This document shows positions 1 through 12,277 of a DNA stretch of 64,000 nucleotides, piece by piece (within the stretch, counting starts at the first letter, position 1; every line of letters starts with the position of its first letter). The stretch spans positions 323,118,017 to 323,182,016 of the forward strand of contig NC_134710.1 of the NCBI RefSeq assembly GCF_043290135.1, read 5' to 3'. Both the position numbers and the translations under genes were made by a program. This DNA comes from Rhipicephalus microplus. Taxonomy: Eukaryota > Arthropoda > Arachnida > Ixodida > Ixodidae. Below the pieces are notes generated by a model. The model searched no databases. It saw only the letters and a list, made by a program, of their open reading frames with translations, and was not told the DNA's origin.

Positions 1-1906
1 GTGTTTTTGTCTATTTCTTTAGCCCTCTCGTAATTATAGCCTGAACGTGCTAGGTCCCCTGACATGCGTAGCTCGGTTAGTATTACTGCAGTTCACTCTT
101 TATAAAAAAAGCAATTATGCTAACAAAAAAAAACTGCGCGAATGTTTTCCTGGGCGAAAATTAGACCGCTGTGGGCTGTCGCAAGGAAGCTGCTGATGTT
201 TTCTTTTATACAAGCTGACACTGTGCACTCACAGCATTGGCACCAAGAGCTCTGACCTACATGTTCCGAAAACTACTATGGCAAGCAATTTTTGCAAGCA
301 CCTTATCAACAGCCAAGTCTTTGAAAAGCCAGTGTTTACTTCCGTTCTTCGTATATACTAGTTAAAATATAATGGCCTCAAAAGACGCGTCATACGCTTA
401 TTTGTAATATCAGACTATAGGTCGTTTGTTCCGTCCAATGCCTCATAAAGCGTCCATTTTATAACGCCTGAGTTGAGCGCTGTTAAAAGCGGGGCTTCAT
501 GCGTATGAGCGCTTCTCTCATTTGCTAAAGTTACACGCATGGCACCCCTGCTGCGACCCTAGTGTGGGGTGAGGTTGTAGCGAGCAGCCGTACAAAAACC
601 CTACTTCGTCAATAAGCCAGAAGCCCCGCGTCTCGTCGTGATCCGTAAACTTGGGGAGGACAACGACAAAATCGTTGATACGGCACTTTAGCAAAGGATT
701 TCTGTAAGCAGATAGGTGGGATCGTCCAACACTATAAATATTTGAGGTGTGAAATCAGGCGACCAGCTTTATTGCTTCGCATCGGAAATGCGAGCTGAGG
801 GTTTGCTAACGTTTTTTTTATTTCTTTGGTCAGCGGAATAGAGAGTGTCGAATTGTGCATTTGTACAGTGGGGAGAAAACTAAATGTAAGCAAGTGAATT
901 CTAAACTATCTGCTGTTTGGCGTGTGCTCTTTAGCGGCGTAAGCCTGAATGGGAACAGAAAGCCACTAGAGTTGTCGATGATACAATCAAGAAACATCGA
1001 GCACCTCTTTTCTGGCGTCTAAGTCAATGCGGGATGAAGACAGCGCGCTGCGCTGTTCGCGTTTCTTTCTATTCACCCTCTAAGTGCAATATAGTCCACA
1101 TGCCTTAAACAAATTAACGCTAGAGCTTTCTCAAAGATGATCGAAATAGTAGCTAGTTTTGCACGAAAAGATGTGTGTAGTCACCAGAGTTTCAAAAGAC
1201 TGCCCCTGCCATTCGCCTGCACATATTGTAGTTGGTTTAAGTTTAGAGAATATTTAAGCCAATCACAAACATCAAGAAGGACATCCGAACAATTCTTCGA
1301 GTCGATTGGTGTGACAGAACGTGACAACAATGTCTATTCTCGCATTTTATACTCAAACTAGAGAGAAAGGATAAGGATGAAAGAAAAGCCGAGAGCTTAA
1401 CAATGCATGACAGAGCCCTGAAATAAATGATAGAAGTGCCCGTTACTAGGCGAGGTCTATTACATTGGCTCACAAATTGGTTTTTTTTTTTTGCGCCACG
1501 AAGCCTGACTATCAAGCATAAGCGTTTCGGTCACCTCGCGTTTCTAGGTACTATACAAACAAGATGTTTTTATAAACAAAGCAAAAATCAGTCTATTTTC
1601 TGAATTACAAATTTGTCACAAATCTCTGTATGGGACAAATAAGATGCATAATTTTTTTAAGATTGAGCGTGGGTAAGCAGCGTCGAAAGCCACGCAACAA
1701 CTATATAAAGTTTTTATAGGCAATTTTATATCACGAGTTTCATTGCACCCCGAGGCTGGTGAAAAGTTGGGCTCGTAAATAGAGAAAAAGATTGATTTCA
1801 GCAAATTACTATCTTTCGCACGAGTCTATCATCACTAATGTCTTCATTTCAACCTTTTGTTCACTGAATCTCTAGACCGAACATGCAAATCACTTATGGT
1901 CTTGCC
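1..1906. other. Gene-free stretch, no feature recognised
   Basis: AT-rich sequence with short open frames only (at most 90 codons). I see no splice-flanked exon, known repeat or RNA gene. The last 13 bases are the left target-site duplication of the SINE that follows. Confidence 0.6.
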
Positions 1907-2108
1907 TGCCCCGCCGCGGGGGTGTAGTGGCTAAGGTACTCGACTACTAACCCGCAGGTCGCGGAATCAAATCCCGGCCGCTTTCTTTTTTCTGTGCTCA
2001 GATTTGGGCGCACGTTAAAGAACCCCAGGAGGTCGAAATTTGTGGAGCCCTCCACTAACGGCGTCTCTGATAGTCATATATGGTGGTTACCCATATATCG
2101 ATCAATAA
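1907..2108 (+). mobile_element. tRNA-headed SINE (Ruka-like)
   Basis: The copy starts with a tRNA-like head containing an A-box-like segment (ggtgtagtggctaaggtact), then body sequence (gcacgttaaagaaccccagg, ggagccctccactaac) and ends in atcgatcaat. A perfect 13-bp target-site duplication, ttatggtcttgcc, flanks it at 1894-1906 and 2109-2121. The B-box region is degenerate and part of the middle is deleted compared with the copy at 20617. The family assignment to the ixodid tick Ruka SINE is from memory; the mobility is shown by the duplication. Confidence 0.88.
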
Positions 2109-2121
2109 TTATGGTCTTGCC

Positions 2122-5100
2122 CGTCTTCTGCAAACACAAGACTTTGCGTAGGCCTAAGGCGCCACCTGATGTTGTTAGGAAGCATTAGCTGTATATAGGG
2201 GTTCGCAGGATGCTCAGCTTATTCAGCTGGGTTCCACGAATACGGTAGTAATCCAAAAACCTTGGTATGTTTCGATCTGTGCCAGTTGATAATAGCAAGA
2301 TCTTAGATTATGCTTGGTGGGGAAGAAATATATTTGACCGTGTTAGAGAAAGACACATTCGTGCTTGAATTAGATCTGTAGCGCTTATCTGTTTGATGTA
2401 GTAATTTGTTTCTGTCTCTTGTGAAGATTACAGTTATCACCTTTTAATTAGCTCCATGTATACACTAAGGCTTGCTTATTCAAGACCGAACGATGTACTG
2501 ACCGGGTTTGCACCTTTTGGAGTGATGTATAAACGCCACACCAAAATGAATCTGTCTGTACATCCCGGCAATTAGACACGGACGAAAGACGATCGTCCAA
2601 ATCCTGAAATTGTGTGGTTTTCCTGACAGAGACAATCGGGAAGTCGTTTGCTCGGGATGACCCACGCCAACGAGGAAGAAAGTTAGACGAGAGCTCATTG
2701 CTTTTATGCGAGACATGCGGTTGATGAAGGCATGGTGCCACATGTCCACTGCGAACGAATGAGATAAAGCCGACACTAAATAGTTTGAGATGTCAAGGAA
2801 TGCTCAATGAGAGTTCGGGTGTGAGGTGTGAAGTCCAGAAATGTCACAGCTTCGATGTGGAATTTTGTGAAGCGTGCTAAAGCTGTTGTGGATTGCATCC
2901 TTAGGGCACTGAAAACTGCGAGCTACAGAAATATCAGCTGATATTGAGCTAGATAGCGCTACTCGAGGCAAGTTTTATTTTGTAATATTTCATAAAGCAG
3001 AAAGTAATTTCATTAGTCAGCATAAAGTCTGGGTTTTTTTAGGTCTGAACTATATGTTTCTTATTTAATCAGCTACCAATTAAGGTAGGCCCATAGCAGT
3101 GGGTTTCGACAATAGACAAAGAGGAGTACTATTTCAAGAAATGGTTTGATTATGTGCGATCTTTGTTACCTCTTTCTTCAGGACTAGAGCCTGTGCGGTG
3201 AGCTAGAATACGTTTCCCAAAATTGCCAAATCAGTGCTGTTATCTAAAATGCCTCAGCGCCTGAAAACCTAAAGGAATGAATCTCGAGCATAAACGACAC
3301 CAAAGCCAACCATACCTATTGTTAGAAGCTCACGTCTCCTACAGATTGTGCGCTTGTGCTCATTGACGTACGTTATATATACGAGCGTCAGTTGCCCTTC
3401 ACAAAAGCCCAGGTGCCTTTAACGTTCATGTTTGCGACAAATGAAGGCCCCACTCTGCAGTTTATTATTAACCTTAGCTGCAACTTCTCTGAACAAACTG
3501 AACGTGCTATTTCCCTCTTTATTTAACATGTACGGGAAGATCCCGCATAATTTACGTAGCTTTAGCATGATCTTACGCACGTGCACCAACATTTGTCTTC
3601 GCCTATGTTGCTCTACGCCAGTGGCTGTGCTCCTTTAACGAATAGCGTATGGCTCTATTCCATACAAACTCCTTAGTTATAGAATTAGCTATAGCCCGCT
3701 TTTTTTTCTGTATTCCGTATCATAAGTTTCTTTGAAGGGCGCCAGAATATTTTATTTCTGACAGGCTAGCTATCTCCACGCACAGGCGCCGCCATATCGT
3801 CTTTGTACCTGTGTACATTACACTTCAAAAATGTTGTCATCTCCATGCGTAAATACAGGCGTCAGCAAATGTCGAAGAAAAAAATTACTTCAATACAATA
3901 AGCAAAGACAAGTTGTTCGAAAAAATTTGAAATAATTAAGAGACCATCAAACTCAATAAAATTTAGGCACCGGCTGTTCAAAGTAAATGTGTTTTTCTGT
4001 TCTTTTGTGTTGTTCTGCGTCGTTGCACAACTTCCGATGGTTTTCTCGTCCAAACACCAACTCGACCCACAGGCCACTATTTTAATTAGCCAACGTGCTG
4101 TCCATGCGCGTCTGACGACAAGAGAACCTGCCACCTGTCAATAATCGCCAGATTCGCTGGCGCATTACAAATTGATGCAAGTCCACGATTCATCAACTTT
4201 TCTTTAAAATTGTGGAAAGAAGTAGAAATTTCGAGCTCCTTTTTTTTGTTAGACGCAATATTTAAAAGATTTAACAAACAATGATGCCAAGGTTGAACAT
4301 CCTTGGCATTGTTATCTCTCAGTTCTCATGAACGTTTTACATCTTGCTATATTTATAAATGCCTGACAAATAAAATCGTCGTAAGGAGGTAACGTTATAA
4401 TAAACAATAGTTCATAACGTCGCTGTGTTAGAAGTGCCTAAAAAAGAAACTCGTCATAACGGGCGCGGTATAAAACGCCACCCAGGCTGATGGTTTCTCT
4501 GATCACGCTGAAACAAGCGAAGGAAAAAATATTTTTCTTTATTATTTTGTCTACACACCGACGTTACACTTACTTCAGACTCGTCAAAGACAACTCATAT
4601 CTTTGTCCGGATTCGAAGGTTCGGCCAAGGAAACTAGTCATTCGTTGACGTTCGGAAGCTTCTTTTCTTTATGTTTACTTTTCAGCACTAGAAATATTTG
4701 GACGTTTATCTTGTAACACGCGTCACTTACAATCCTCAAAAGTTACCAGCCCGAAGTATTGCCTGCATTTTTTTTATTAAATGTTCCTTAATGTTGTCAT
4801 AACATTGAACAAACAAGTTTTCAAAGTTCCACCCGGTCAATTAGAGGTTTATTTCAAGGCCTCACTCTTGTTGCGCTGCCTATTAGCCTTAACTCCTCCC
4901 CGCTTACAATTTCCGTCCACGCGAGCTGTCGCACGTCTTCGACCATTTTTGAAACCAACTCCCCTGATTTATACTTATTCTGTATCTCTATCGCTGCACT
5001 CATATAGTGCTCAGCAAGCTTCCAAGAAAGGCCTGATTCTCTGCTAACATTTGACTTACCATTCCTTCCCGCTGCCGAAAATACGCTGATGGTGCAGCAG

Positions 5101-6441
5101 AACTGTTCGTCAGTGTCGGGGCCATTGAACTTCACTTTCGAGGCAAGAAAGACGGCATCGTTTCACAATCCACCTGCGAGGCTCACCGGCTGGAACGAGG
5201 TGTTGTAAAATAATTAAAGTGGAGAGCCGCCACTAAGCACGCCTCGAACTCAATATCTGAAGTAGGTTATTGATATTGTATTTCGCAAAATGAGCACAGG
5301 TTCAGAAAATTAGTGGGATAAAATGTTGTTGCCAACGGAAACGACAAAAAATTAGTCGTAAATAGTGAATAATAGCCAGTAAAAAAAAGCACTGCTGCTT
5401 TTTGATGTAAATGTTTTGATCAGCGTGCACAATAGGATTAATGACGCATCTTATACGCCCTTAAAAAAAAACAAGCTCCAATAGAAATTTTTTGCTTTAG
5501 GCATTAGAGAAATTAGAGGCCATCGGGAGATATATACCGTCCCGATGTATTTCTGGTAACTTCATAGACCTCAACAGGTCACACGTAGTGCAGTAAGTCA
5601 TGTATTAGTGACTGATTTCTACTCATTTCGCATTTGCACAACAGATATTCATTATCCTCATCTCGTGGTGAGTGAAAAGAAAAGCTGAACTAGCTCTCTT
5701 TTTGGAACGTCACGTGTTCAATAGTTCAAAGTGTTCGCTGTGTTCGCTAGGCAAGGGCTGGGGTGCGGAAACTTCATTTAGAAGAAGCGAAAGTTACTGT
5801 GCCATAAGTGTCGCTTTCGAGCTAAGCAACAGGATTTTGATCCACAGCAAGACATGTCCAAAGACCACAAACATTATGCAGAATCAATAACATGCGCCAC
5901 TCACGGGTCATTTATAAACGGCACACCTGTTTAAGCTCGGGTTAAATCCATGCCGAGCAACCCTGCAGAACTATTATCACGATACGAAGACAACAGCTAA
6001 GCCAGAAGATAAAAAAACGGTTAAACGAAGCAATCAGTGTAGAGAGAAGAATTCAGGGTGAGGGGGATGGTTGGTTGCTCAAAATTTCTAAATTTCTAAT
6101 AGTACTAAGAGACGAGACTAACACAGCTTCCCATACTTTACTAGCCGAATCATACCGTGAATTCTGGGCACCCCTGAAGCACGAATTTGAGATAAGGCAT
6201 TTTTGAGATAAAACATGGCATAATATTACGGCGACTGCTTAGTCACTTCGTCAAACATTTAACCCACCCACTCGATCTTCTTCCTATGGCATCAAGTGTG
6301 TTGTCAACCTGTATGTGGGAATGAACACAGCGAAAACATTCCTAACCTTTTCGCATGATCTAATACTGTGAATGTCTAGTTTATGCAAATTAACCTGCAC
6401 GTACGCACGTTTTCTGAAACTTAGTTTGAAGCGTCAACTTT
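2122..6441. other. Gene-poor stretch with one weak ORF
   Basis: No recognisable gene, RNA or repeat apart from the low-confidence minus-strand frame at 4854-5135, which is listed separately. Short homopolymers are scattered throughout. Confidence 0.5.
4854..5135 (-). CDS. Weak candidate exon, unknown protein
   Basis: A 93-codon minus-strand frame with ordinary soluble-protein composition (residues such as KLAEHYMSAAIEIQNKYKSG) and no recognised family. Two features stand out. The stop codon is directly followed by an AATAAA polyadenylation signal on the same strand. A canonical donor (G|GTAAGT) also lies inside the frame near 5070. Those two signals imply different gene models: a terminal exon, or an exon ending early in the frame. 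It could equally be a chance frame, since no neighbouring exon was found. Confidence 0.2.
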   Translation of the reverse strand: MKFNGPDTDEQFCCTISVFSAAGRNGKSNVSRESGLSWKLAEHYMSAAIEIQNKYKSGELVSKMVEDVRQLAWTEIVSGEELRLIGSATRVRP

Positions 6442-6579
6442 CATGACAATAGTTATAGCGCGAGAACAAAACGATGACACAGAGACAAGAAGGACACGAA
6501 AGACACGAGCGCTCGTGTCTTTCGTGTCCTTCTAGTCTCTGTGTCGTCGTTTTGTTGTCGCGCTATAACTATCGTCATG
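6442..6579. repeat. 138-bp near-perfect palindrome (fold-back hairpin)
   Basis: Two 69-bp arms meet at 6510/6511 with no spacer, the centre reading cacgagcgctcgtg. By eye, 65 of 69 positions pair. The arms contain aaggacacgaaagacacg and its complement. This is typical of a minimal fold-back or hairpin repeat. No target duplication was identified, so how it arose is not shown. Confidence 0.85.
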
Positions 6580-6857
6580 CCATACCAACTAGCCCAAGCT
6601 GCCACACTTCTAAGTCAACTTTCACCCGGTACTTCTTTGGTACTTCTTTGGTGGGGAGCAACACTTTAAATTTCGTATTTACTGTGTCATCGTAAGGCGT
6701 TCCTTGCCGAGTGCAGGAAGTCTTTCTGCATAAAATTTGGTTTTGAATGGCTTTTACGAACAGACATTACTAGAATACTTGGGGTCAAGAAGGCAGGTAA
6801 CAATGTATGGAGTGCACAAATGCTGCGTCTATAGTAGGTTTCCACCATCTACACCAT

Positions 6858-6878
6858 CTCTCTCTCTCTTTCTTTCTT

Positions 6879-6910
<32 letters not shown>

Positions 6911-6915
6911 TGCGC

Positions 6916-7003
<88 letters not shown>
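6858..7003. repeat. (TC)n then (TG)n microsatellite
   Basis: A pyrimidine tract of TC dinucleotides with TTTC interruptions runs to about 6892. It is followed by about 110 bp of TG repeats, interrupted near 6910-6926 by CGCGCG and TGCG. Open frames across it on both strands are repeat artefacts. Confidence 0.97.
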
Positions 7004-7004
<1 letters not shown>

Positions 7005-7435
7005 CGCTGCACTGAGCTTTTATGATGCCGGGTACCCGGGCGAATAATATTCGTCATAACTGACTCCATGGCGGGTACTCACCTGGACCGTTACTCTGCA
7101 CGCGTAGTTGCTGACTTTGTTACATGCATTAAACGAGAAAAAGATTGCAACTGCATATCACTGGAGCTTCGTGACAACATAATGGGTGCATATGACAACC
7201 TTACATATGCGCCTTGGCCACGGTGTAAGCATACGTTAGGTGCTGACGCTCGCCGCTCCACCTAAGGAGAGGGCACGGGCATATCGTGTTCGTCGCTTAC
7301 TTGAGCCGCCCCGAATAGTTTCAGTCTCTAGCTGAGATGACGCTACTGTATGGGGAGCCAGGTCTTCGCACGGCCGGCGTTTATTCTGGAATTCACGCTG
7401 AAAAGATGGTCTTCCTGAAACCTTTAACTGTGCAT

Positions 7436-7655
7436 TGATAGATTGATATGTGGGGTTTAACGTCCCAGAACCACCATATGAGACGCCGTAGTGGAGGGCT
7501 GCGGAAATTTTGACCACCTGGGTTTTTTTAACGTGCACCCAAATATGAACACACAGGTCTACAGCATTTCCGCCTCCATCGGAAATGCATCCGCCGCAGC
7601 CGGGATTTGATTTCGCCTTACCGATACCTTAGCCACTGGACCACCGCGGCGGGGA
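7436..7655 (-). mobile_element. tRNA-headed SINE (Ruka-like), minus strand
   Basis: Read on the minus strand it has the head (ccgcggtggtccagtggcta), a body with cgatggaggcggaaatgc and the tail ending in tatcaat repeats. It is close to full length. Direct flanks share only a weak, imperfect match (cttt...tgtgc), so no firm target duplication is claimed. Confidence 0.85.
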
Positions 7656-9318
7656 AGCTTTGTGTGCATGGTCGTCGGCAGGAGTTTCCCTTAGGGGCGC
7701 AAAAAAGTGTTGCATCGCGGCTGGGAAAGGGGGGAAGCACTGGTATAGGTTGAGTGAGGGCAAGTGCTGGTCAAGCTTGAGGTATAGGCAAGTGCCCCTT
7801 TTCCAGCCTGATGACGTCAATGTTTGTGTGCATGGGACTTTGTGGTTTAAAAACGCGTTGTCGTGTGCCTGTGAGCACTTCCAGTGCATTTGTTTTTGTC
7901 GGTTCACGCATTGTGATTCAGTGCACGCATACCTCAATGCTGCAAACTACTACGAGTGTGCGTCAGCGGTCATGTCGCTGGCTTCCCCTCAAAATTGGCA
8001 AGTAATGTTTTCTCCCAAACGACAAGTCGGAGTGTCGGAGTTGTACGAAAGGTGTGGTGCTTTTCAAGGCTCCGCGTGAACCAGAGCGCTTGAATAAGTG
8101 GAGACGGACAATTACGACAGCTGACAGGGCCTTGCATGCAGCCTACTCAGAATGTGTGCTCGAAGCATTTTTAGAATAAAAAAAAAGCGTTCTCTGCCAC
8201 ATATATTTCAGAATACGGGAGAAACGATCTCTTGCGCGCACCAACGAAACCTACGCTCACTTCGAATGCTGTTCCTGCCATTTTACCAAGGCTGCCCAAA
8301 ATGCCTGACCATACATTAAAAAACCAGGAGAGCTGCACGAATACAGCTTTCTCTACTGCTCACTTCTCGGAAGCGACGGGGGCAAAGAGCTTAAACTGCA
8401 TATGAAGAGCTGCCACGATCGCTGAAAGTACGCCGAATTTCTTGCGCGTGGAGACAGCTACTCAACAGCATGGCAGTGATGTAGAGTCAACTGGCACGCA
8501 TGCAAAAGGTAGCGCTTCTACTTCAGCAGCAACGGGCCTCCTCCACGTGAGGAGGATGCTTGTCAACACGACACCAATAGTGTGGGCGTATACGCTACCG
8601 ACTCAGTTCCTCATCACGCTGTAAAAGAATTTCTTGTATTATGTTCAGATGCTATTTTTAGCTGTCTTACATGTGGCTATTGGACCAATAAAAATAAACG
8701 TTGTAGAATAATCAGTTAAAAATATTTGTGCATATCATTTCTGTATTGCAGCCGTAGTTTTTTCAAGTTCACTGTATTCGCGAGACTATAATTTGTTTGC
8801 CATGATTGATGTCGCCATGCCACACTTTCGCGTTTCTGGGTGTCTAGCATTTCGTCATCACCGTCTTTCAACAATGCAGGTGCACTTCCGACAACGGTAT
8901 ACTTTCGGAACAACATGGTTTATTATGGCGAAAGCCTTATAAAAACTTAGATACCTCCTCAAAATCATTGTTAGTGGCGTAAGGAACGAGCTGCACAAAA
9001 TATACTGCTTTAAGTAGTGCCTTCGCTTTCACGGTCCGATATAAGCATTTCATCAAGTCGAAGTTCGCGTGATTTAGTAAATTAGCGCAAACTATGGCTG
9101 ATGGCAGTGGCCTGACTGTCCCGACATGGGTATGGTGCGGTTAAATCCAGAGTCGACATTCGGGACCCATGAAGTTCTTCCGACCATAGCATGCTGCTTA
9201 CACTGCCAAAGACAGAAATCGAATCATCTGCGTTACGCTAACAGCAAGAATGGCAAGGGTAGCATGTCGAATTAATTTCTTAGTAAACGCGCATAAGCAT
9301 GGTGATACAATTGCCGAC
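7656..9318. other. Gene-poor stretch
   Basis: A 139-codon plus-strand frame (7660-8079) begins just inside the SINE boundary. It has no recognisable domain and an unusually high Cys content, so it is treated as chance. Nothing else is supported. Confidence 0.5.
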
Positions 9319-9359
9319 GCACACACACACACACACACACTCACACACACACACACACG
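9319..9359. repeat. (CA)n microsatellite
   Basis: About 41 bp of CA repeats with one interruption (actcac). Confidence 0.97.
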
Positions 9360-9439
9360 CAGGCACTCTTATACATCCACAAATACAGGCAAGGCACGCA
9401 CACTATCGCCTTCCTAAAAGCTAGCGTCGCACGCTGGAT

Positions 9440-9860
9440 TCCGTGCCGACCAGTTGTACCCTCGCGATCTCCGACGACAGTGCATCTCTGGCCGACTGGG
9501 ATGGTCCTACGCCAACTCCTGACGCTGGCCCCCGACGACGACGACAGCGTAGCTCTGGCCGACTAGATTACCCCTACGCCATCTCCTGTCACCGACAAGA
9601 GCTCTCGCGAGTGGTGCCCCGTCCTCGGACTCCTGCGACCGTCTTCATCTTTCCTGTCTTCTCCTCACTTCCGACATTCGCTGTCCCAGCGCCTCGCTCT
9701 CTTCTTCCTCTATTTCTATCTCTTCACCTTTTAACTATCCTTTGAATCCCTTCTCTCCAACTTTCCCTCGTGAGCTACTGTTGAGGTGGCCTTCCCCTGA
9801 GCGGCAGTTACGCGGCTCACTTTTCTCTTCGTTTCATTTTAAAGTCACTTCCCCCTAAAA
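9440..9860. repeat. Pyrimidine-rich interspersed repeat (probable)
   Basis: A C+T-rich stretch containing cgcgatctccgacg and long tcttcctctatttc-type runs. It is loosely similar to parts of 36.75-36.95 kb and 57.33-57.55 kb in the duplicated units (gatctccgacgccagcg, then a pyrimidine-rich stretch). That shared order suggests a dispersed repeat, but its ends were not defined. The 100-codon frame inside has no recognisable domain. Confidence 0.4.
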
Positions 9861-10566
9861 GCTAGCGTGCCTTTGCTTTCAGGCTGCTATCCTTACAAAT
9901 GTTCTCTCATGAACAACGCTGCTTTTTTGTTCAAAACTATAGATGCTGACACCACCGACGCTGCCGACAGCGTATTTTCAGCAAAACAAGCTCTTTGGTG
10001 ATGTTGCGTCAAAGTGCGAGCGCTCTCCAGGTCATCGTTTGCTGCTGTCGGAGCATTTGTATTACAAAAACACTGTCAGCGAATAAGCTACATATAAAAT
10101 AACAAATCAGTTTTGTTACAACAGAGTAATAAACAAGCGAAGCCCCACAGCAATAACCTTCAACACGCGGATAGGAGTCGCTCCCCAGAGGGCCATAGAG
10201 TAAAATATAAAAAGTTAAGAAGAACACTCCCATAGGCCCTTGCGACTGATTTTGGTTCGCAGCTCTTGGAACAGTCGTTAGGAATTTTCGTAGCTTCATG
10301 GATAAACTACGGCGAAAAAATTATGTCTTGGAGGCTGTTTTCTAGTAATTAGAAATATTTTAAAGCCTCTTAGACAACTTCTACGTGCGTGATCGTGTCT
10401 GAGGCCATACATAAAATCTTTTAGCGCGTTGTTTGCATGCATCGATTAGCTTCGTATAAGATGCTCCACCAGGGCGGCAAGCACACGATGTCACTGTGCG
10501 TCTATGAACACATTTCAAATTAACCATGAGAATTGTTGGGGGAGCGACAACTTTTACTTTCAAATG
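9861..10566. other. Gene-free stretch left of the LTR element
   Basis: No recognised gene, RNA or repeat. Open frames are at most 96 codons and overlap on opposite strands. Confidence 0.5.
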
Positions 10567-11099
10567 TGTGGGGGGTCGCTGACACATCCTGTGAAGTTGT
10601 TTGCGCCGCGTGGCGCACGTGTCTCGCACATACGCCGCATTTAGGGGGTCACAACTACCGAGCAGGAGATGACGTTGTGCTCGCGAGCATTTAACACCGC
10701 CACCATCATCATGGTCAGAATGGTGGTGCTGAAATTACGCCTGGCGTAAAGCCTTGGTCGCGGCATCGTAGTGATGACTAGAGGTTTTCGGCGGGTGGCG
10801 GTTGGCGAAAACGGTTGTCTCTCGTGATGGGCCCACAGGTGCACAGCACAGCGGGCCGTCTGCTGTGAGTCCTCGAGCGTTGGTGATGCCGCCTTGTGTT
10901 TGTTATGTTGTTGAGTGTTGTTTAATATTGAGTAAGGATATTTACCGTGTTCATCACAAAAGATGTATAATTATTCGGCTGTCAATATCGTTGTTCCAAA
11001 AACAGTTAAATAAATGTGTGTTGTTTGGTTCATTCCGACCACGTCAACTGTGTCCATTCAATATAAGAATGTGGCATTCTCCCCACGCGAGACCCCACA
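10567..11099 (+). repeat. 5' LTR of a short LTR retrotransposon
   Basis: It starts TGTGGGGGG and ends CCCCACA, an imperfect TG...CA pair of short inverted ends. It aligns along its whole length with 12278-12806. Shared landmarks are gcgccacgtgtctcgcacat-like sequence, aactaccgag, ggcggttggcg, and agttaaataaa followed by tgtgttgtttg. The AATAAA near the last quarter is a plausible polyadenylation signal. The two LTRs differ at many positions by eye, so the insertion is old. No matching target duplication is clear (aatg against agtg). Confidence 0.8.
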
Positions 11100-12277
11100 C
11101 TGGCGTCCAATGTGGGGCTCTTGGAGCATCAGACGTCCGTTTTCACGGTTCGGAATGACCATTTTTCAAAGCTGGAGTAGAATAGGCCTATGGGGGCTTG
11201 CACGGTAGCATCGGTGGTGCGCTTTGTTGAGAGCGAGGAGATCGGTTGTTGTGACGTGTTTGAACTTGTCGGCACGTTGAGGTTTTTTCCCTGCTGGCAA
11301 GTTTTTTTGTGTGTGCTTGGTTGGTTTTCGAAAACCTTGTTGTGTTGGGACGAGATTCATGCGGTCTTCATCCTGAGGTGAGCAAAGCTTATAGCAAGAG
11401 CATTGTAGGCCAAGCCCGAACTGAGTACGGAAGCCTCGTGAAAGGTCTAATTTTCTGTAAATAGTTTCTTTTATCTCTATTTGAGCTCAAGGAGTCGGGC
11501 GTCGTTGCTGTCTTGTTTTGCAGCTCGACGCCGGGACGTCATGACACCGTCCGGGACGGTGCACGCCGATCACTGTTTATGCTGCTGTGTATGACGAGCG
11601 AGTAGAGCCACCTTACAGAGTAGACGTCTCCTTGCGGCTGCCTCTTCTGCGCACAGGCTGGGTGCTGCCGGGTGGAGGACAGTTGTTGTCGTGGGACACA
11701 TTAGGCCTAAGGCTCAGCGCAGCCGCCTGTCACACGTTGCAATCTTCTTCCCTTACTTTTTTATTGTGTGATCCGTGAGTTTAGAAAAGTGACCTTAATT
11801 TTATTTTGCTGGGTGTCTCAGCCGCAGTCGATGTATTTGCTAGCAGTACTCACCATTGTACCACGTGGGCGAATGATCCCGAAGCTTCCTTCTTTTTGGC
11901 ATACTGCACTGTTCTTTCAAGTGTACGCAGCGAGAGTTACACAACCCGCGGCTGGCTGTGTTCTGCACATCGCCAGCGGGCGATGGACATGCCTGAGACC
12001 TGTGCAACTGCCTACAGTCTGGAGCACTCATGAGTGCTGGTCGCAACCAGAAGACGTGTCGGCACAAGTGACGGTTCCTCACGCCGACGGCAGCATTGCC
12101 TTGTGGGACCGGTACTGGGGTGAAGTCGTCGAGCCGGACAGTGCAGCAGTGTCGATCGGCAGCGGTGTCATGGCGCATGGACATTTTTTAGGGACATAGG
12201 TTGTCATCTTTTGCTAGATCTCGTGTAGCTGATTATTTCGTGTTTTTTTTTATATGATTTGAATTAGGGCTGGGAGA
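11100..12277 (+). mobile_element. Internal region of a non-autonomous LTR retrotransposon
   Basis: It begins one base after the 5' LTR with a primer-binding-site-like sequence, tggcgtccaatgtggggc (11101-11118). It ends in a purine-rich tract, agggctgggaga (about 12266-12277), abutting the 3' LTR. The interior is only about 1.18 kb. I find no gag zinc knuckle, protease, reverse transcriptase or integrase motif in any frame. The longest frame (143 codons, 11768-12199) has no recognisable domain. This architecture fits a non-autonomous derivative (TRIM or LARD class) that depends on a partner element. Which tRNA primes it was not determined. Confidence 0.72.

Noticed and set aside
6737..7069. 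Open frames of 72-94 codons rich in Cys-Val or His-Thr on both strands
   Set aside because: They are translations of the TG/CA microsatellite.
7660..8079. 139-codon frame as a gene
   Set aside because: It starts at a SINE edge, has no recognised domain, has odd composition and no splice or polyadenylation context.
11768..12199. 143-codon frame inside the LTR element as a possible gag
   Set aside because: No zinc knuckle, capsid or protease-like motif, and an overlapping frame of similar length on the other strand.
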